Source of the DNA: Pseudonocardia sp. CNS-004
GTDB taxonomy: Bacteria; Actinomycetota; Actinomycetes; Mycobacteriales; Pseudonocardiaceae
Assembly (NCBI GenBank): GCA_001942185.1
Contig: MKJV01000022.1
Span: 1 to 64,000 of the forward strand
Direction of reading: 5' to 3'
Length of the DNA: 64,000 bases
Positions 9,701 through 19,667 of the stretch are shown here, piece after piece. The translations under genes and the position numbers were made by a program. The notes below the pieces were generated by a model. That model had not been told where the DNA came from. It saw only the letters and a program-made list of their open reading frames with translations, and did not search any database. Every line of letters begins with the position of its first letter. Within the stretch, counting starts at the first letter, position 1.

Positions 9701-9844
9701 GAGGACCTCGACCTGCTGGGCGACGTCGACCCGGGACTGGATCAGGACCTGGACCTCGACGTCCCGGCCGACGTCCCCGCCGCCGGCGGTAACGGCCGCT
9801 CCGCCGAGGGGCGGGTACCCGCGGCCGGGGAGGCCCGTCGGTGA
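6775..9844 (+). CDS. VirB4/TraC-type secretion ATPase (two frame breaks)
   Basis: About 1,020 residues once two frame breaks are bridged. It is the motor ATPase of a type IV secretion-like machine. An N-terminal VirB4-type domain is followed by Walker A (GGLGSGKS, about residue 494) and Walker B (VALDETHF, about residue 740). Near 9070 the reading frame changes: TTCACGTCCGG would read FNVRALFASQ if one A were restored. A second one-base gap near 9510 leads into an acidic C-terminal tail rich in Asp/Leu (DEDFDDLDDPD; GLDQDLDLDV) ending at 9844. Starts with GTG 6775. Both breaks behave as single-base deletions, probably sequencing errors. Confidence 0.75.
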
Positions 9845-11766
9845 TGTCCGGTGGCACCCCGGCGGCCACGGGCTGGCTGCCGGTCGCTCTGGTGATCGTG
9901 GCGGCGGTCGCCGTCGCGGTGCGCCGCGGCCGGGCGCGGCGGCGCCGGGAGGATCCCGGCACGAGGCCGCGCAGGCGCATGGCGGTGCTGGTGGTCGCCG
10001 GGCTCGTCGGCGGGTCGGTCCTGCTCGGGCAGCCCGCGTTCGGCCAGTCCTTCGACTGCAAGGAGTCGCCGGAGCCGGACCGTCCCGGCACCGGGCTCGT
10101 CGGGTCGCTCGACCCGCCCCGGGCCTCGGGCGGGGTCGAAGGAAGCGTCTACCGCGAGGTCGGCTACGCGGGCCTCGTCTGGCACAACTACGACATCGGC
10201 TGCGCCGGTGCGGCGCTCAATCCGGCGACCACCACCGACACCTGGCTGGGCAACCAGACGCTGAACGTCGCGAAGTTCGTGGTCGGCGGCGTCAACTGGG
10301 CGCACTACCTCATCGCCGACGGTGGCGAGCTGCTGTCCCCGCTGGACGAGCTGATCGGCAACGGCACCCGCGCGATGTACGACGCGGTGTTCACCACGTT
10401 CATCGGCCCGGTTCTGCTGATCCTCGCCGTCATCCTGCTGGTGCTGGCCCTGCGCGGCGACCTGGCCCGCCAGACCCAGCGGGCCGGGCTCGCGGTGGTG
10501 GCGCTCGTGGTCGGGTCGGCGGCCTACCTGGCCCCGATCGACTGGGCCAAGGCGGCCGACGGGCTGCTGCTCGACGGGGTCACCCAGATGCAGGAGGGCT
10601 TCCTCGGCCAGGTGGGGCTCGGCACCCGGGACACCCTGCCCACCGTGCTCGTCGACCAGGTCGTCTACCAGAACTGGCTGCGCGGCGAGTTCGGCGCGCC
10701 CGAGGTACCGCAGGCCCAGGAGCTGGGCCGCGACCTTCTGCGCGCCCAGACGTTCACGATCAACGAGGTCGACCAGCGGCTGGACACGGTGGCGCTGGCC
10801 GAGCAGAAGAAGGCCGACTTCGCCGCGATCGCCGGGCGCATGGGCGACCGGTACCCCTACTTCCAGGGCGAGGCGGGCAGCCGCATCGGCGCCGGCATCC
10901 TCGCGGTCGTCCAGGCCATGTGCATCGCGCTGTTCCAGCTGCTGTCCAAGGTGCTGGTGCTGGTCGCGATGCTGGTGCTGCGGCTGATGGTGATGACGCG
11001 CCCGCCGTGGCCGTCATCGCGATCCTCAAGCCGGACATCATGCCGGCGCTCCTGCGCGTCGCGGGTGCCGCCATCGTCAACACGCTCGTGGTCGGCGCGC
11101 TCGCCGGCCTGCACGCGTTGCTGGTCGTGTCGCTCTTCCGGCCGGGGGCGGGGATCGACCTGTGGCTCGCGCTGCTCGTCACCGGCGTGGTCACGGTGGT
11201 CCTGTGGGCCGTCGCACGGCCGTTCCGGCGGCTGGTGTCGATGGTCTCGCTCACGCGCGAGCAGTTCGGCGGCATCGTGCCCGGCGCCGGCACCGGGCCG
11301 ATGTCGCGGGTGTGGCAGCGGGTCCGCGGCACCCCCGACGACGCCGACGACCGCCAGACCCGCTGGTGGGACGAGCGGCGGGGGGCCATGGCGAGCGCAG
11401 GCAGGCCGGGCGGTCGCGACCCGAGTCGGAACCCGGTGCGCGGGTGGCCGCCCCCGCGGCCGACGTGCCCGCACCGCGGCGCTCGCGACCCGAGCCGGAG
11501 TCCCCCGCACTCGTGCCCACCGCGCGCCGCGCCGCGCTACCCGCTCCGCCCGGCGACGCTGTGACCACGGGGGGACTGCCGAACTGGGCGACCCCGACGA
11601 GGCCGACGATCGCGGGATCTACCGCAGGCCCGACGCCGTGCCGCTGCGCCCCGGCGCGGCCCGCCCGGTGCAGGCGGAGATCGTCGACGGCGTGCCGGTG
11701 TACCGCATCTACCGGCCGCGGTCGGACCAGACCGTGATCTTCCCCGGTGGCGGCCGTGCCGATTAG
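9841..11766 (+). CDS. TrbL/VirB6-like polytopic membrane protein (three frame breaks)
   Basis: About 640 residues after bridging. An N-terminal membrane-anchored part contains an export-like segment (VLVVAGLVGGSVLLGQPAFGQ) and an extracytoplasmic domain with two cysteines (FDCKES; IGCAGAA). Then come several membrane helices (GPVLLILAVILLVLALRG; ALVVGSAAYLAPI; ALFQLLSKVLVLVAMLVLR; ALLVTGVVTVVLWAV) and a basic, Pro/Arg-rich tail ending FPGGGRAD. This is the form of TrbL/VirB6 channel proteins. Frame changes near 10996, 11395 and 11550 are each repaired by one added base. Its start overlaps the VirB4 stop by 4 nt. Confidence 0.65.
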   Translation: MMSGGTPAATGWLPVALVIVAAVAVAVRRGRARRRREDPGTRPRRRMAVLVVAGLVGGSVLLGQPAFGQSFDCKESPEPDRPGTGLVGSLDPPRASGGVEGSVYREVGYAGLVWHNYDIGCAGAALNPATTTDTWLGNQTLNVAKFVVGGVNWAHYLIADGGELLSPLDELIGNGTRAMYDAVFTTFIGPVLLILAVILLVLALRGDLARQTQRAGLAVVALVVGSAAYLAPIDWAKAADGLLLDGVTQMQEGFLGQVGLGTRDTLPTVLVDQVVYQNWLRGEFGAPEVPQAQELGRDLLRAQTFTINEVDQRLDTVALAEQKKADFAAIAGRMGDRYPYFQGEAGSRIGAGILAVVQAMCIALFQLLSKVLVLVAMLVLRLMVMTRPPWPSSRSSSRTSCRRSCASRVPPSSTRSWSARSPACTRCWSCRSSGRGRGSTCGSRCSSPAWSRWSCGPSHGRSGGWCRWSRSRASSSAASCPAPAPGRCRGCGSGSAAPPTTPTTARPAGGTSGGGPWRAQAGRAVATRVGTRCAGGRPRGRRARTAALATRAGVPRTRAHRAPRRATRSARRRCDHGGTAELGDPDEADDRGIYRRPDAVPLRPGAARPVQAEIVDGVPVYRIYRPRSDQTVIFPGGGRAD

Positions 11767-12355
11767 GACGCCCCACGGCCGGTCGGCGGCGTACCGGGCG
11801 ATCTGGGGGTGGCCGTTGCGGTCACCGCTGCGGCTCGCGGTCACCACGATCGTCGTGGTCGCCGTGGTGGTCGGCGTGACCCTCGCCCTCGGGGTGCTCG
11901 GTGCGGGCCGGACGGGCGGTGGGCTCTCCGACGCGGCGAGCGGGCCGGCCGCGTCGGCCGGCCGCAGACCCGACGTCGCGAGCACCCCGACACCGACGAT
12001 GCTCCCGCCGGTTCCCGAGCTCACGCCGACGCAGCTGCCGCTGTCCGCGGCGCCCGATGCGGCCGTAGACGTGGCGGCCCGCTGGGCAGCGGCCTGGGTC
12101 CGCCCGCGCACGGGCACCACGGCTCAGAAGTGGTTGGACGGCCTGCGGGCCACGACCACCGACGAGTATCTCGGGGTGCTCTCGGGTGTCGACCCCGCCA
12201 ACATCCCCGCCACGCGGGTCACCGGCGAACCGCGGCCCGTGCGGGTCGCGGCCCGGTCGGTGCAGGTGGAGGTGCCGACCGACTCGCTGAACCTGCTGGT
12301 GCTGGTCGTGCGCACCGAGGACGGCTGGCGGGTCGCCGGCTACGACCGGGAGTGA
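11747..12355 (+). CDS. VirB8/TcpC-like single-span protein
   Basis: 202 residues. A basic N-terminus precedes one transmembrane helix (about 31-52, AVTTIVVVAVVVGVTLALGVLG), a Thr/Pro linker, and a soluble domain of about 120 residues that starts DVAARWAAAWVRPR and ends DGWRVAGYDRE. That C-terminal pattern (helix, then strands ending in LLVLVVRTEDGWRVAGY) resembles the NTF2-like fold of VirB8/TcpC periplasmic domains, the assembly scaffold of type IV secretion. The family is inferred from shape and context. It overlaps the preceding gene by 20 nt. Confidence 0.55.
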   Translation: MAAVPIRTPHGRSAAYRAIWGWPLRSPLRLAVTTIVVVAVVVGVTLALGVLGAGRTGGGLSDAASGPAASAGRRPDVASTPTPTMLPPVPELTPTQLPLSAAPDAAVDVAARWAAAWVRPRTGTTAQKWLDGLRATTTDEYLGVLSGVDPANIPATRVTGEPRPVRVAARSVQVEVPTDSLNLLVLVVRTEDGWRVAGYDRE

Positions 12356-12364
12356 GGCCCGGCC

Positions 12365-13393
12365 ATGTCGCTGATGCGCCCCCTGCGCCCGTTGCGGCTG
12401 CTCGTGCCCGTCGTCGTGCTGGTCACGGCGCTCGGGCTCTTCCTCGGCGTCGGGTTCATCGCCTTCACGATGAGCACGGGCGGCATCGGGGGTGGGACAC
12501 CGAGCTACGGGGCCTGTGACCCCAGCGTGCGCGCCCCGGCCGGCCCGCTGGTCGGGAGCCGGGCCGGCACCCGGATCGGCGACCTGAGCGAGGAGCAACG
12601 GCGGAACGCGGCCACGATCATCGGGGTCGCCCGCGACATGGGCGCTCCGCCGCGGGCCTGGCTGATCGCGCTGGCCACCGCGATGCAGGAGTCGACCCTC
12701 CGCAACATCAACTACGGCGACCGGGACTCGCTCGGGCTCTTCCAGCAGCGGCCGTCACAGGGCTGGGGCTCGCCCGCCCAGGTCACCGACCCGATCTACT
12801 CGACGCGGATCTTCATCGAGCGGCTGCTGGCCGTCCCCTCCTGGGAGACCATGCCGGTCACGGTGGCGGCCCAGACCGTGCAGCGCTCCGCGTTCCCCGA
12901 CGCCTACGCGAAGTGGGAGGGCCTGGCCGCCGAGCTCGTGCAGCAGCTCGCGGACGTCGCCGACCCGACGGGGTGCGGGCGTACGGCGGTGCTGCCGGAG
13001 GGGGTGGCGGGCGCGGCGATCGCGTTCGCGCTCGGCGAGGTCGGCAAGCCGTACGTCTGGGGTGCCACGGGCCCGAACACCTACGACTGCTCCGGGCTCG
13101 TGCTGCGCGCGTTCCAGGCGGCGGGGATCAACCTGCCGCGCGTGTCGCGCCAGCAGTTCTACGCGGGTGGGCACGTCCCGATCGCCCAGGCGCAACCCGG
13201 CGACCTGCTGTTCTACGCCACCGACCCGTCCGACCCCGCCACGATCCACCACGTCACGGTGTACCTGGGCGACGACCAGATGGTGGAGGCGCCCTACACC
13301 GGCGAGCAGGTGCGGGTGCGCCCCGTGCCGTGGAACTTCGACGAGCTGGTGCCGCTCGCGACGCGCCCGGGCACCACACCGAACCGCGCGTAG
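12365..13393 (+). CDS. NlpC/P60 cell-wall hydrolase with lysozyme-like domain (VirB1-like)
   Basis: 342 residues. A signal anchor (about 10-36, LLVPVVVLVTALGLFLG) leads to an extracytoplasmic protein. Residues about 75-190 resemble a lytic transglycosylase-type module (MQESTLRNINYGDRDSLGLF, QQRPSQGWG). Residues about 220-335 are a C40 NlpC/P60 peptidase with catalytic Cys in YDCSGLVL and His in HHVTVYLG. It would open peptidoglycan for the secretion apparatus, as Tn916 Orf14/VirB1-like proteins do. ATG 12365 follows the previous stop by 10 nt, so the genes are co-transcribed. Confidence 0.8.
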   Translation: MSLMRPLRPLRLLVPVVVLVTALGLFLGVGFIAFTMSTGGIGGGTPSYGACDPSVRAPAGPLVGSRAGTRIGDLSEEQRRNAATIIGVARDMGAPPRAWLIALATAMQESTLRNINYGDRDSLGLFQQRPSQGWGSPAQVTDPIYSTRIFIERLLAVPSWETMPVTVAAQTVQRSAFPDAYAKWEGLAAELVQQLADVADPTGCGRTAVLPEGVAGAAIAFALGEVGKPYVWGATGPNTYDCSGLVLRAFQAAGINLPRVSRQQFYAGGHVPIAQAQPGDLLFYATDPSDPATIHHVTVYLGDDQMVEAPYTGEQVRVRPVPWNFDELVPLATRPGTTPNRA

Positions 13394-13450
13394 CGGGCTC
13401 GATACTGTCGCGGTCGGCCACCAGCACGACCAGGAGTCAGTGAGTCAGAC

Positions 13451-13879
13451 ATGTCCCCCGACAGCTCCGTCCCGGCATCCACCACGCCGGTGCAGGACTA
13501 CCTCGACCGGCCCACGCCCGGCGCGACCGAGGACCACCTCGTGGTGCCGCGCTCCCTCGCGCAGTCGATGCCGCTGCGATGGCAGCAGGTGTTCGTGGGG
13601 CTGCTCGCCGACCTGCACGACGCGTACGGGCACCTGCCGTGGCCCGACTACAAGGTGGTGCCGAGCCGCTGGGAGCTGCTGGTCGATCTCGACGAGCAGC
13701 AGCTCGCCGCCGCCGGCTACCACGCCGACCTCGGTGCCGACGGGCAGCTGGAGTACCTCGACGCCGACGAGAACGCCGTGGCCGACCCGGAGCAGCACCG
13801 GGTGCTGGCCCCGGTGGAGGACCCGCTGCCGCCCGCGTCCGCCGGCCGGGTGGAGCCGCGGCCCGCCGCACCGCTGTAG
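13451..13879 (+). CDS. Hypothetical soluble protein downstream of the secretion genes
   Basis: 142 residues, acidic, no signal peptide or membrane segment. Tryptophan-rich blocks (PLRWQQVFVGLLADLHDAYG; PWPDYKVVPSRWELLVDLDE) suggest a folded core of about 90 residues between flexible ends. I do not recognise a family. It lies 57 bp after the NlpC/P60 gene on the same strand and may belong to the same operon; a cytoplasmic accessory or substrate role is possible but unsupported. Confidence 0.5.
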   Translation: MSPDSSVPASTTPVQDYLDRPTPGATEDHLVVPRSLAQSMPLRWQQVFVGLLADLHDAYGHLPWPDYKVVPSRWELLVDLDEQQLAAAGYHADLGADGQLEYLDADENAVADPEQHRVLAPVEDPLPPASAGRVEPRPAAPL

Positions 13880-13956
13880 GCGCTGCCGGCCCGCTCGCGC
13901 TGCTCCGATCGGATCTCGTGACGGAGCGTTCGACCCCGGATACTTGCCGGGTGATC

Positions 13957-14476
13957 ATGCCCGAGATCGGCTCCGTCATCGGAGGGATGCGGATCGACTC
14001 CGTCGCGGGCCGCGGCGGCATGGGTGTGGTGTACCGGGCACACCAGCTGGCGGCGGAAAGGTCTACGTCTCGACCGGGAGAACGCGATCCTCATCACGAT
14101 CGACGAGGCGAGTGGGGACGTCGTCGGCGGCCCGCTCGCGCTGCCCGGGGGCGTCACGCAGGTGTTCACCGCGGGAGACACCGTGTACCTGCTGGGTCTC
14201 GGCGGGCTCTCCCGCCTCGAGTCCGGACAGCCGACCTCCGCCGAGCCCATCCGCCCGGGTGTGGCGGTGGTGGCCGTCGGGCCCGACTCGGCCTGGATGT
14301 GCGACGAGAACGCCGACGAGCTGCACCGGGTCGCTCTGGACCTGCGGACGCCGGTGGCGGCACCGCTGCGCGGGGTCGGTGCCGGGTGCGGCGACATGGA
14401 GGTGGTCGACGGGGTGCTCTGGTTCGCCGACCGGATCGACGGCGCCGTGATCCGCATCGAGCCGGCGCCGCTGTGA
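13957..14476 (+). pseudogene. Ser/Thr protein kinase with most of its sequence missing, fused to a beta-propeller-like end
   Basis: The gene begins with a kinase N-lobe (IGGMRIDSVAGRGGMGVVYR, including the glycine-rich loop and following VYRA), but immediately after HQLA the sequence passes into repeats of YncE/beta-propeller character (GGKVYVSTG; AILITIDEASGDVVGGPLAL; VWLW-like strands; VDGVLWFADRIDGAVIRIE). The catalytic lobe, the transmembrane segment and most of the sensor are absent, and two further one-base frame changes occur at 14050-14085. Either a deletion of over 1 kb took place or the assembly collapsed. A PknD-like sensor kinase is the likely ancestor. Confidence 0.6.
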
Positions 14477-14530
14477 CGGCCGGGCGGCGGGAACACGATC
14501 GCCCACCCCTGCGTTGGGCTCGATGAGCAA

Positions 14531-14551
14531 GTTGAGCGTGGGCGGCTCAAG
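14531..14551. promoter_or_regulatory. HspR box (HAIR) 1 upstream of dnaK
   Basis: GTTGAGC-N7-GCTCAAG, matching the HAIR consensus CTTGAGT-N7-ACTCAAG recognised by the MerR-family repressor HspR. It lies 80 bp before the dnaK start. Confidence 0.8.
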
Positions 14552-14585
14552 GCATCGGGAATGCGCCGCGGCCGTCCATGGCAGA

Positions 14586-14606
14586 CTTGAGTGAAGGCAG
14601 CTCAAG
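14586..14606. promoter_or_regulatory. HspR box (HAIR) 2 upstream of dnaK
   Basis: CTTGAGT-N7-GCTCAAG, an almost perfect HAIR element 25 bp before the dnaK ATG and 34 bp after the first. The pair should mediate HspR autoregulation of the dnaK-grpE-dnaJ-hspR operon. Confidence 0.9.
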
Positions 14607-14631
14607 CTACCCATCATCGGAGGCACACACC

Positions 14632-16488
<1,857 letters not shown>

Positions 16489-16561
16489 GCGAGCTTGCGA
16501 GCTCACCATTGGACACAGCAGTCCCGCGAATGCGGCCGACGAGCATCAGCGAGGAGGTCTC

Positions 16562-17239
16562 ATGAGTCGTCACGACCGCAACGAAGGCGCCGAGAACGGC
16601 GACGGGGAGCGGGTCGTGGTCCGGGACCGGCGCCGGATCGATCCGGTCACCGGCGAGGTGCGCACCCCGGCCGAGCAGTCGGCCGGGGCGGACCCCGCCG
16701 GTCCGGAGCAGCCCACCGAGCAGGCGACCGGGCCTGATTCCGTCGCGGCCGCCGAGCTCGCCGCCCAGATCGCCGAACGCACGGCCGACCTGCAGCGGGT
16801 GAGCGCCGAGTACGCCAACTACCGGCGGCGGGTGGACCGCGACCGGGAGAGCGTGCTGGTCGGGGCGCGCGTGCAGTTCGTGTCCGAATTGCTCACCGTG
16901 CTCGACGACCTCGACCGCGCCGAGGCCCACGGCGACCTCACCGGCCCGTTCAAGTCCGTCGCCGACAAGCTGGTGGCCGTCACGCAGAAGCTGGGTCTCG
17001 AGCCGTTCGGTCTGGAGGGCGAGCCGTTCGACCCGTCCGTCCACGAGGCCGTGCAGCACGAGGCCGGCAGCATCGAGGGGCCCACGGTCACCGTGGTCTC
17101 CGCGGTGCTGCGCCGCGGCTACCGCATCGCCGACCGCGTGCTGCGGCCCGCGATGGTCACCGTGGCCGACCGCGCCGACGACGGCACCACCTCGGAGCCC
17201 ACGACGACGACCACGACCGATCCGGCCGTAGAGCCCTGA
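16562..17239 (+). CDS. grpE: Nucleotide exchange factor GrpE
   Basis: 225 residues. A disordered N-terminus (about 60 residues) precedes the long helix ([20 protein letters not shown], then [11 protein letters not shown]), and the C-terminal beta domain carries the GrpE signature ([14 protein letters not shown], then [24 protein letters not shown] split over two lines of the motif). It releases ADP from DnaK. The gene starts 74 bp after dnaK behind an AGGAGG-like site; a Thr-rich tail ([12 protein letters not shown]) is unusual but harmless. Confidence 0.95.
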   Translation: MSRHDRNEGAENGDGERVVVRDRRRIDPVTGEVRTPAEQSAGADPAGPEQPTEQATGPDSVAAAELAAQIAERTADLQRVSAEYANYRRRVDRDRESVLVGARVQFVSELLTVLDDLDRAEAHGDLTGPFKSVADKLVAVTQKLGLEPFGLEGEPFDPSVHEAVQHEAGSIEGPTVTVVSAVLRRGYRIADRVLRPAMVTVADRADDGTTSEPTTTTTTDPAVEP

Positions 17240-17258
17240 TGGAAGTGAAGGAGGCAGG

Positions 17259-18442
17259 GTGACCCAGCGGGACTGGATCGAGAAGGATTTCTACCGCGAG
17301 CTGGGCGTCGCCTCCGACGCTTCGGCCGACGAGATCAAGAAGGCGTACCGGAAGCTCGCCCGCGAGCTGCACCCGGACGCAACCCCGGCGACGCCAAGGC
17401 AGAGGCCCGGTTCAAGGCCGTGTCGGAGGCGTACGGGGTGCTCTCCGACGAGAAGAAGCGCCGTGAGTACGACGAGACACGTGCGCTGTTCGCCGGCGGT
17501 GGCGGGTTCGGTGGCGCCGGGGCCAACCCCTTCGGGTCCGGCGCCGCCGGTCAGGGCTTCGACCTGAACGACCTGTTCGCGAGGGCCGGTGCCCAGGGCA
17601 CCACTCCGAGCGGGGCGGGCGGGATCGGCGACCTCTTCGGTGGCCTGTTCGGCAACCGGGGCGCCGGCCCGACCACCACCACCCGCAGCCAGCGCGGCGC
17701 CGACGTCGAGAGCGAGTTGCGGATCGACTTCCTCGACGCCGTGCGGGGGGCCGAGGTGCAGCTGCGTCTCACCTCGCCCGGCCGGTGCGAGCGTTGTGGC
17801 GGCACCGGGTCCCGGCCGGGGAGCACGCCGCGCACGTGCCCCACGTGCAGCGGTGTCGGCCTGGTGAGCCGCAGCCAGGGTGCGTTCGCGTTCTCCGAGC
17901 CGTGCCGCGACTGCCGCGGCACGGGTCGGATCATCGACGACCCGTGCCCCGAGTGCCACGGCGACGGCGTGAGCACGCGCACCCGTACGCTCACCGTCCG
18001 TGTCCCGGCCGGCGTGCAGGACGGCCAGCAGGTCCGGCTCAAGGGGCAGGGCGAACCGGGCCGGGGCGGCGCACCGGCGGGCGATCTGTACGTGAAGGTG
18101 CACGTCACCCCGCACCGGCTGTTCGGCCGGTCGGAGCGCAACACCGACGACCTCACCCTCACCGTTCCGGTCACCTACCCGGAGCTGGTGCTCGGCAGCA
18201 CCCTCACGGTGCCCACGCTCGACTCCACGGTGTCGCTGCGGATCCCGCCCGGCACCGCGAGTGGGCGCACGTTCCGGGTGCGAGGGCGTGGGGTGCAGCG
18301 CAAGGCCGGACCGGTGACCTGCTCGTCACGTCGAGGTGGCGGTGCCGGCGCGGCTCGGCGACGAGGCCACCGCGGCGCTGCAGTCCTACGCCGAGGCCAC
18401 GAAGGAGTTCGACCCGCGGCCGATCTGCTCGGAGGTGTGTGA
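17259..18442 (+). CDS. dnaJ: Co-chaperone DnaJ (four frame breaks)
   Basis: About 395 residues when repaired. The J domain ([23 protein letters not shown] in RELHPDA), a Gly/Phe-rich region ([20 protein letters not shown]), four CXXCXGXG zinc repeats ([32 protein letters not shown]) and the C-terminal substrate domain are all present. The frame changes near 17385, 18310, 18333 and 18420, each time as if one base of a run were missing (GACGC|AACCCC for GACGCCAACCCC). Starts GTG 17259. Stimulates DnaK ATPase. The breaks are most likely sequencing deletions. Confidence 0.9.
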
Positions 18443-18878
18443 TGACGACCGGCGGCCACGGCCTGCCACCTGGCACGAACGTGGACAGCCCCATCTTCGT
18501 GATCTCGGTGGCGGCCGAGCTCGCGGCCTGCACGCGCAGACGCTGCGCAGCTACGACCGGCTGGGGCTGGTGCGCCCCGGCCGGGCAGCAGGCGGTGGGC
18601 GCCGCTACTCGCCGCGTGACATCGCGCTGCTCCGCGAGGTGCAGCGGCTCTCCCAGGAGGAGGGCGTCAACCTCGCGGGCATCAAGCGGATCATCGAGCT
18701 GGAACAGGTGGTCGACGAGCTGAAGGTGCGGTTGGACGAGCTGGAGCAGGAGCTCGCGGCGGCCCACGCCGCGGTCGAGCAGGCGGCGGCCGCCGTGCAC
18801 GCCTCGTACCGCCGCGACCTGGTCCCGGTCGAGCGGAAGCAGGCACTCGTCGTCTGGCGGCCGAAGCCCCGCAAGTGA
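18442..18878 (+). CDS. hspR: MerR-family heat-shock repressor HspR (one frame break)
   Basis: About 145 residues. The N-terminal MerR helix-turn-helix (PIFVISVAAELAG, HAQTLRSYDRLGLVRPGR, GGGRRYSPRDIALLREVQRL) is followed by a coiled coil (IIELEQVVDELKVRLDELEQ) and a basic tail. It binds HAIR boxes with DnaK as corepressor; two boxes stand before dnaK and one before clpB in this window. The frame changes near 18527 where GAGCTCGCGGCCTG appears to have lost one G. The ATG shares its A with the dnaJ stop codon. Confidence 0.9.
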
Positions 18879-18903
18879 CCGACAATGCTCTAGCCTGACC
18901 GAC

Positions 18904-19224
18904 ATGGACGATGGCGTGACGGTCCCGGAGCGGCGTCGGCCGGAGCGTGAAGTCGGGATCCGAGAGTTGCGCAACGCGGGGAAGGTCGTGGCGGAACTGG
19001 CGGCCGCAGGGGCCGTGGGCCGGGTGACGAGTGGGGGACGGCTGGTCGGATGGCTCGTACCGGCCAGTCCCGACGAGCAGCGCGTCGAGGAGCTCGCCTC
19101 CCAGGGCAGGCTCAAGCGGGGCCGCCGGGGCGGGCTGGCAGGCAGACGCCCGTTGCCGGGACGATCCGATGTGCCGCCGCTGAGCCAGGCTCTCCAGGAC
19201 CTCCGGAACGCCGAGAGCCGATGA
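18904..19224 (+). CDS. Phd/YefM-type antitoxin
   Basis: 106 residues. The N-terminal part (VGIRELRNAGKVVAELAAAG, then VTSGGRLVGWLVPA) has the pattern of prevent-host-death/AbrB-like antitoxins: a DNA-binding strand-helix, then a short strand reading LVGWLVP. The C-terminal half is basic and proline-rich and would wrap the toxin. It overlaps the PIN-domain toxin by 4 nt, the standard order for VapBC pairs. Confidence 0.75.
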   Translation: MDDGVTVPERRRPEREVGIRELRNAGKVVAELAAAGAVGRVTSGGRLVGWLVPASPDEQRVEELASQGRLKRGRRGGLAGRRPLPGRSDVPPLSQALQDLRNAESR

Positions 19225-19652
19225 TCTACCTCGACTCGTGCGCCCTCGTGAAGCTGATCCGCGAGGAGACCGAGTCCCTCGCCCTCCAAGCGTGGTTGGA
19301 CGAGCGAGCCGATCAGGTGATGGTCACGTCGGAGCTGGCTCGGGCCGAGGTGCTCCGGGCCGTTCGGCGGAGCAATCACGATGAGCGGGGCGAAGTGAGT
19401 GATGCACGTCGGTTCGATGCGGAACTCGGCGAAGCAGCGGCGTTTCTCGATGACGTGACCCTGGTGGTGGTCGATCGGGACATCCTGGACCGTGCAGGTG
19501 CCCTGGAAGCGCCGACGGTGCGGACCCTGGATGCGATCCACCTCGCAACCGCCCTCGATCTGAATGCCGCGACGATGGAGTTCGTGACGTACGACCGGCG
19601 GTTGGCGAAGCTGGCGGTGGGTGTTGGGTTCGAGGTGGCCGGTCCCTCGTGA
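19221..19652 (+). CDS. vapC: VapC-type PIN-domain ribonuclease toxin
   Basis: 143 residues. PIN-domain acidic residues are in place: Asp5 (MIYLDSCALVKLI), Glu in SELARAEVLRA, Asp in VRTLDAIHLATAL, and a final Asp in FVTYDRRLAKLA. These coordinate Mg2+ for RNA cleavage. The ATG at 19221 overlaps the antitoxin stop. The pair sits between hspR and a convergent MFS gene, separated from the latter by only 15 bp. Confidence 0.85.
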   Translation: MIYLDSCALVKLIREETESLALQAWLDERADQVMVTSELARAEVLRAVRRSNHDERGEVSDARRFDAELGEAAAFLDDVTLVVVDRDILDRAGALEAPTVRTLDAIHLATALDLNAATMEFVTYDRRLAKLAVGVGFEVAGPS

Positions 19653-19667
19653 GCGGGTGGTCTCGGC

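Noticed and set aside
5872..13879. Integrated conjugative element
   Set aside because: No integrase, relaxase, coupling protein, att repeat or tRNA target borders the secretion-like genes, and base composition appears uniform with the neighbours.
17380..18430. Programmed ribosomal frameshifting in dnaJ, clpB and others
   Set aside because: There is no slippery heptamer or downstream structure at the break points, the positions vary, and many unrelated genes show the same missing-base signature.
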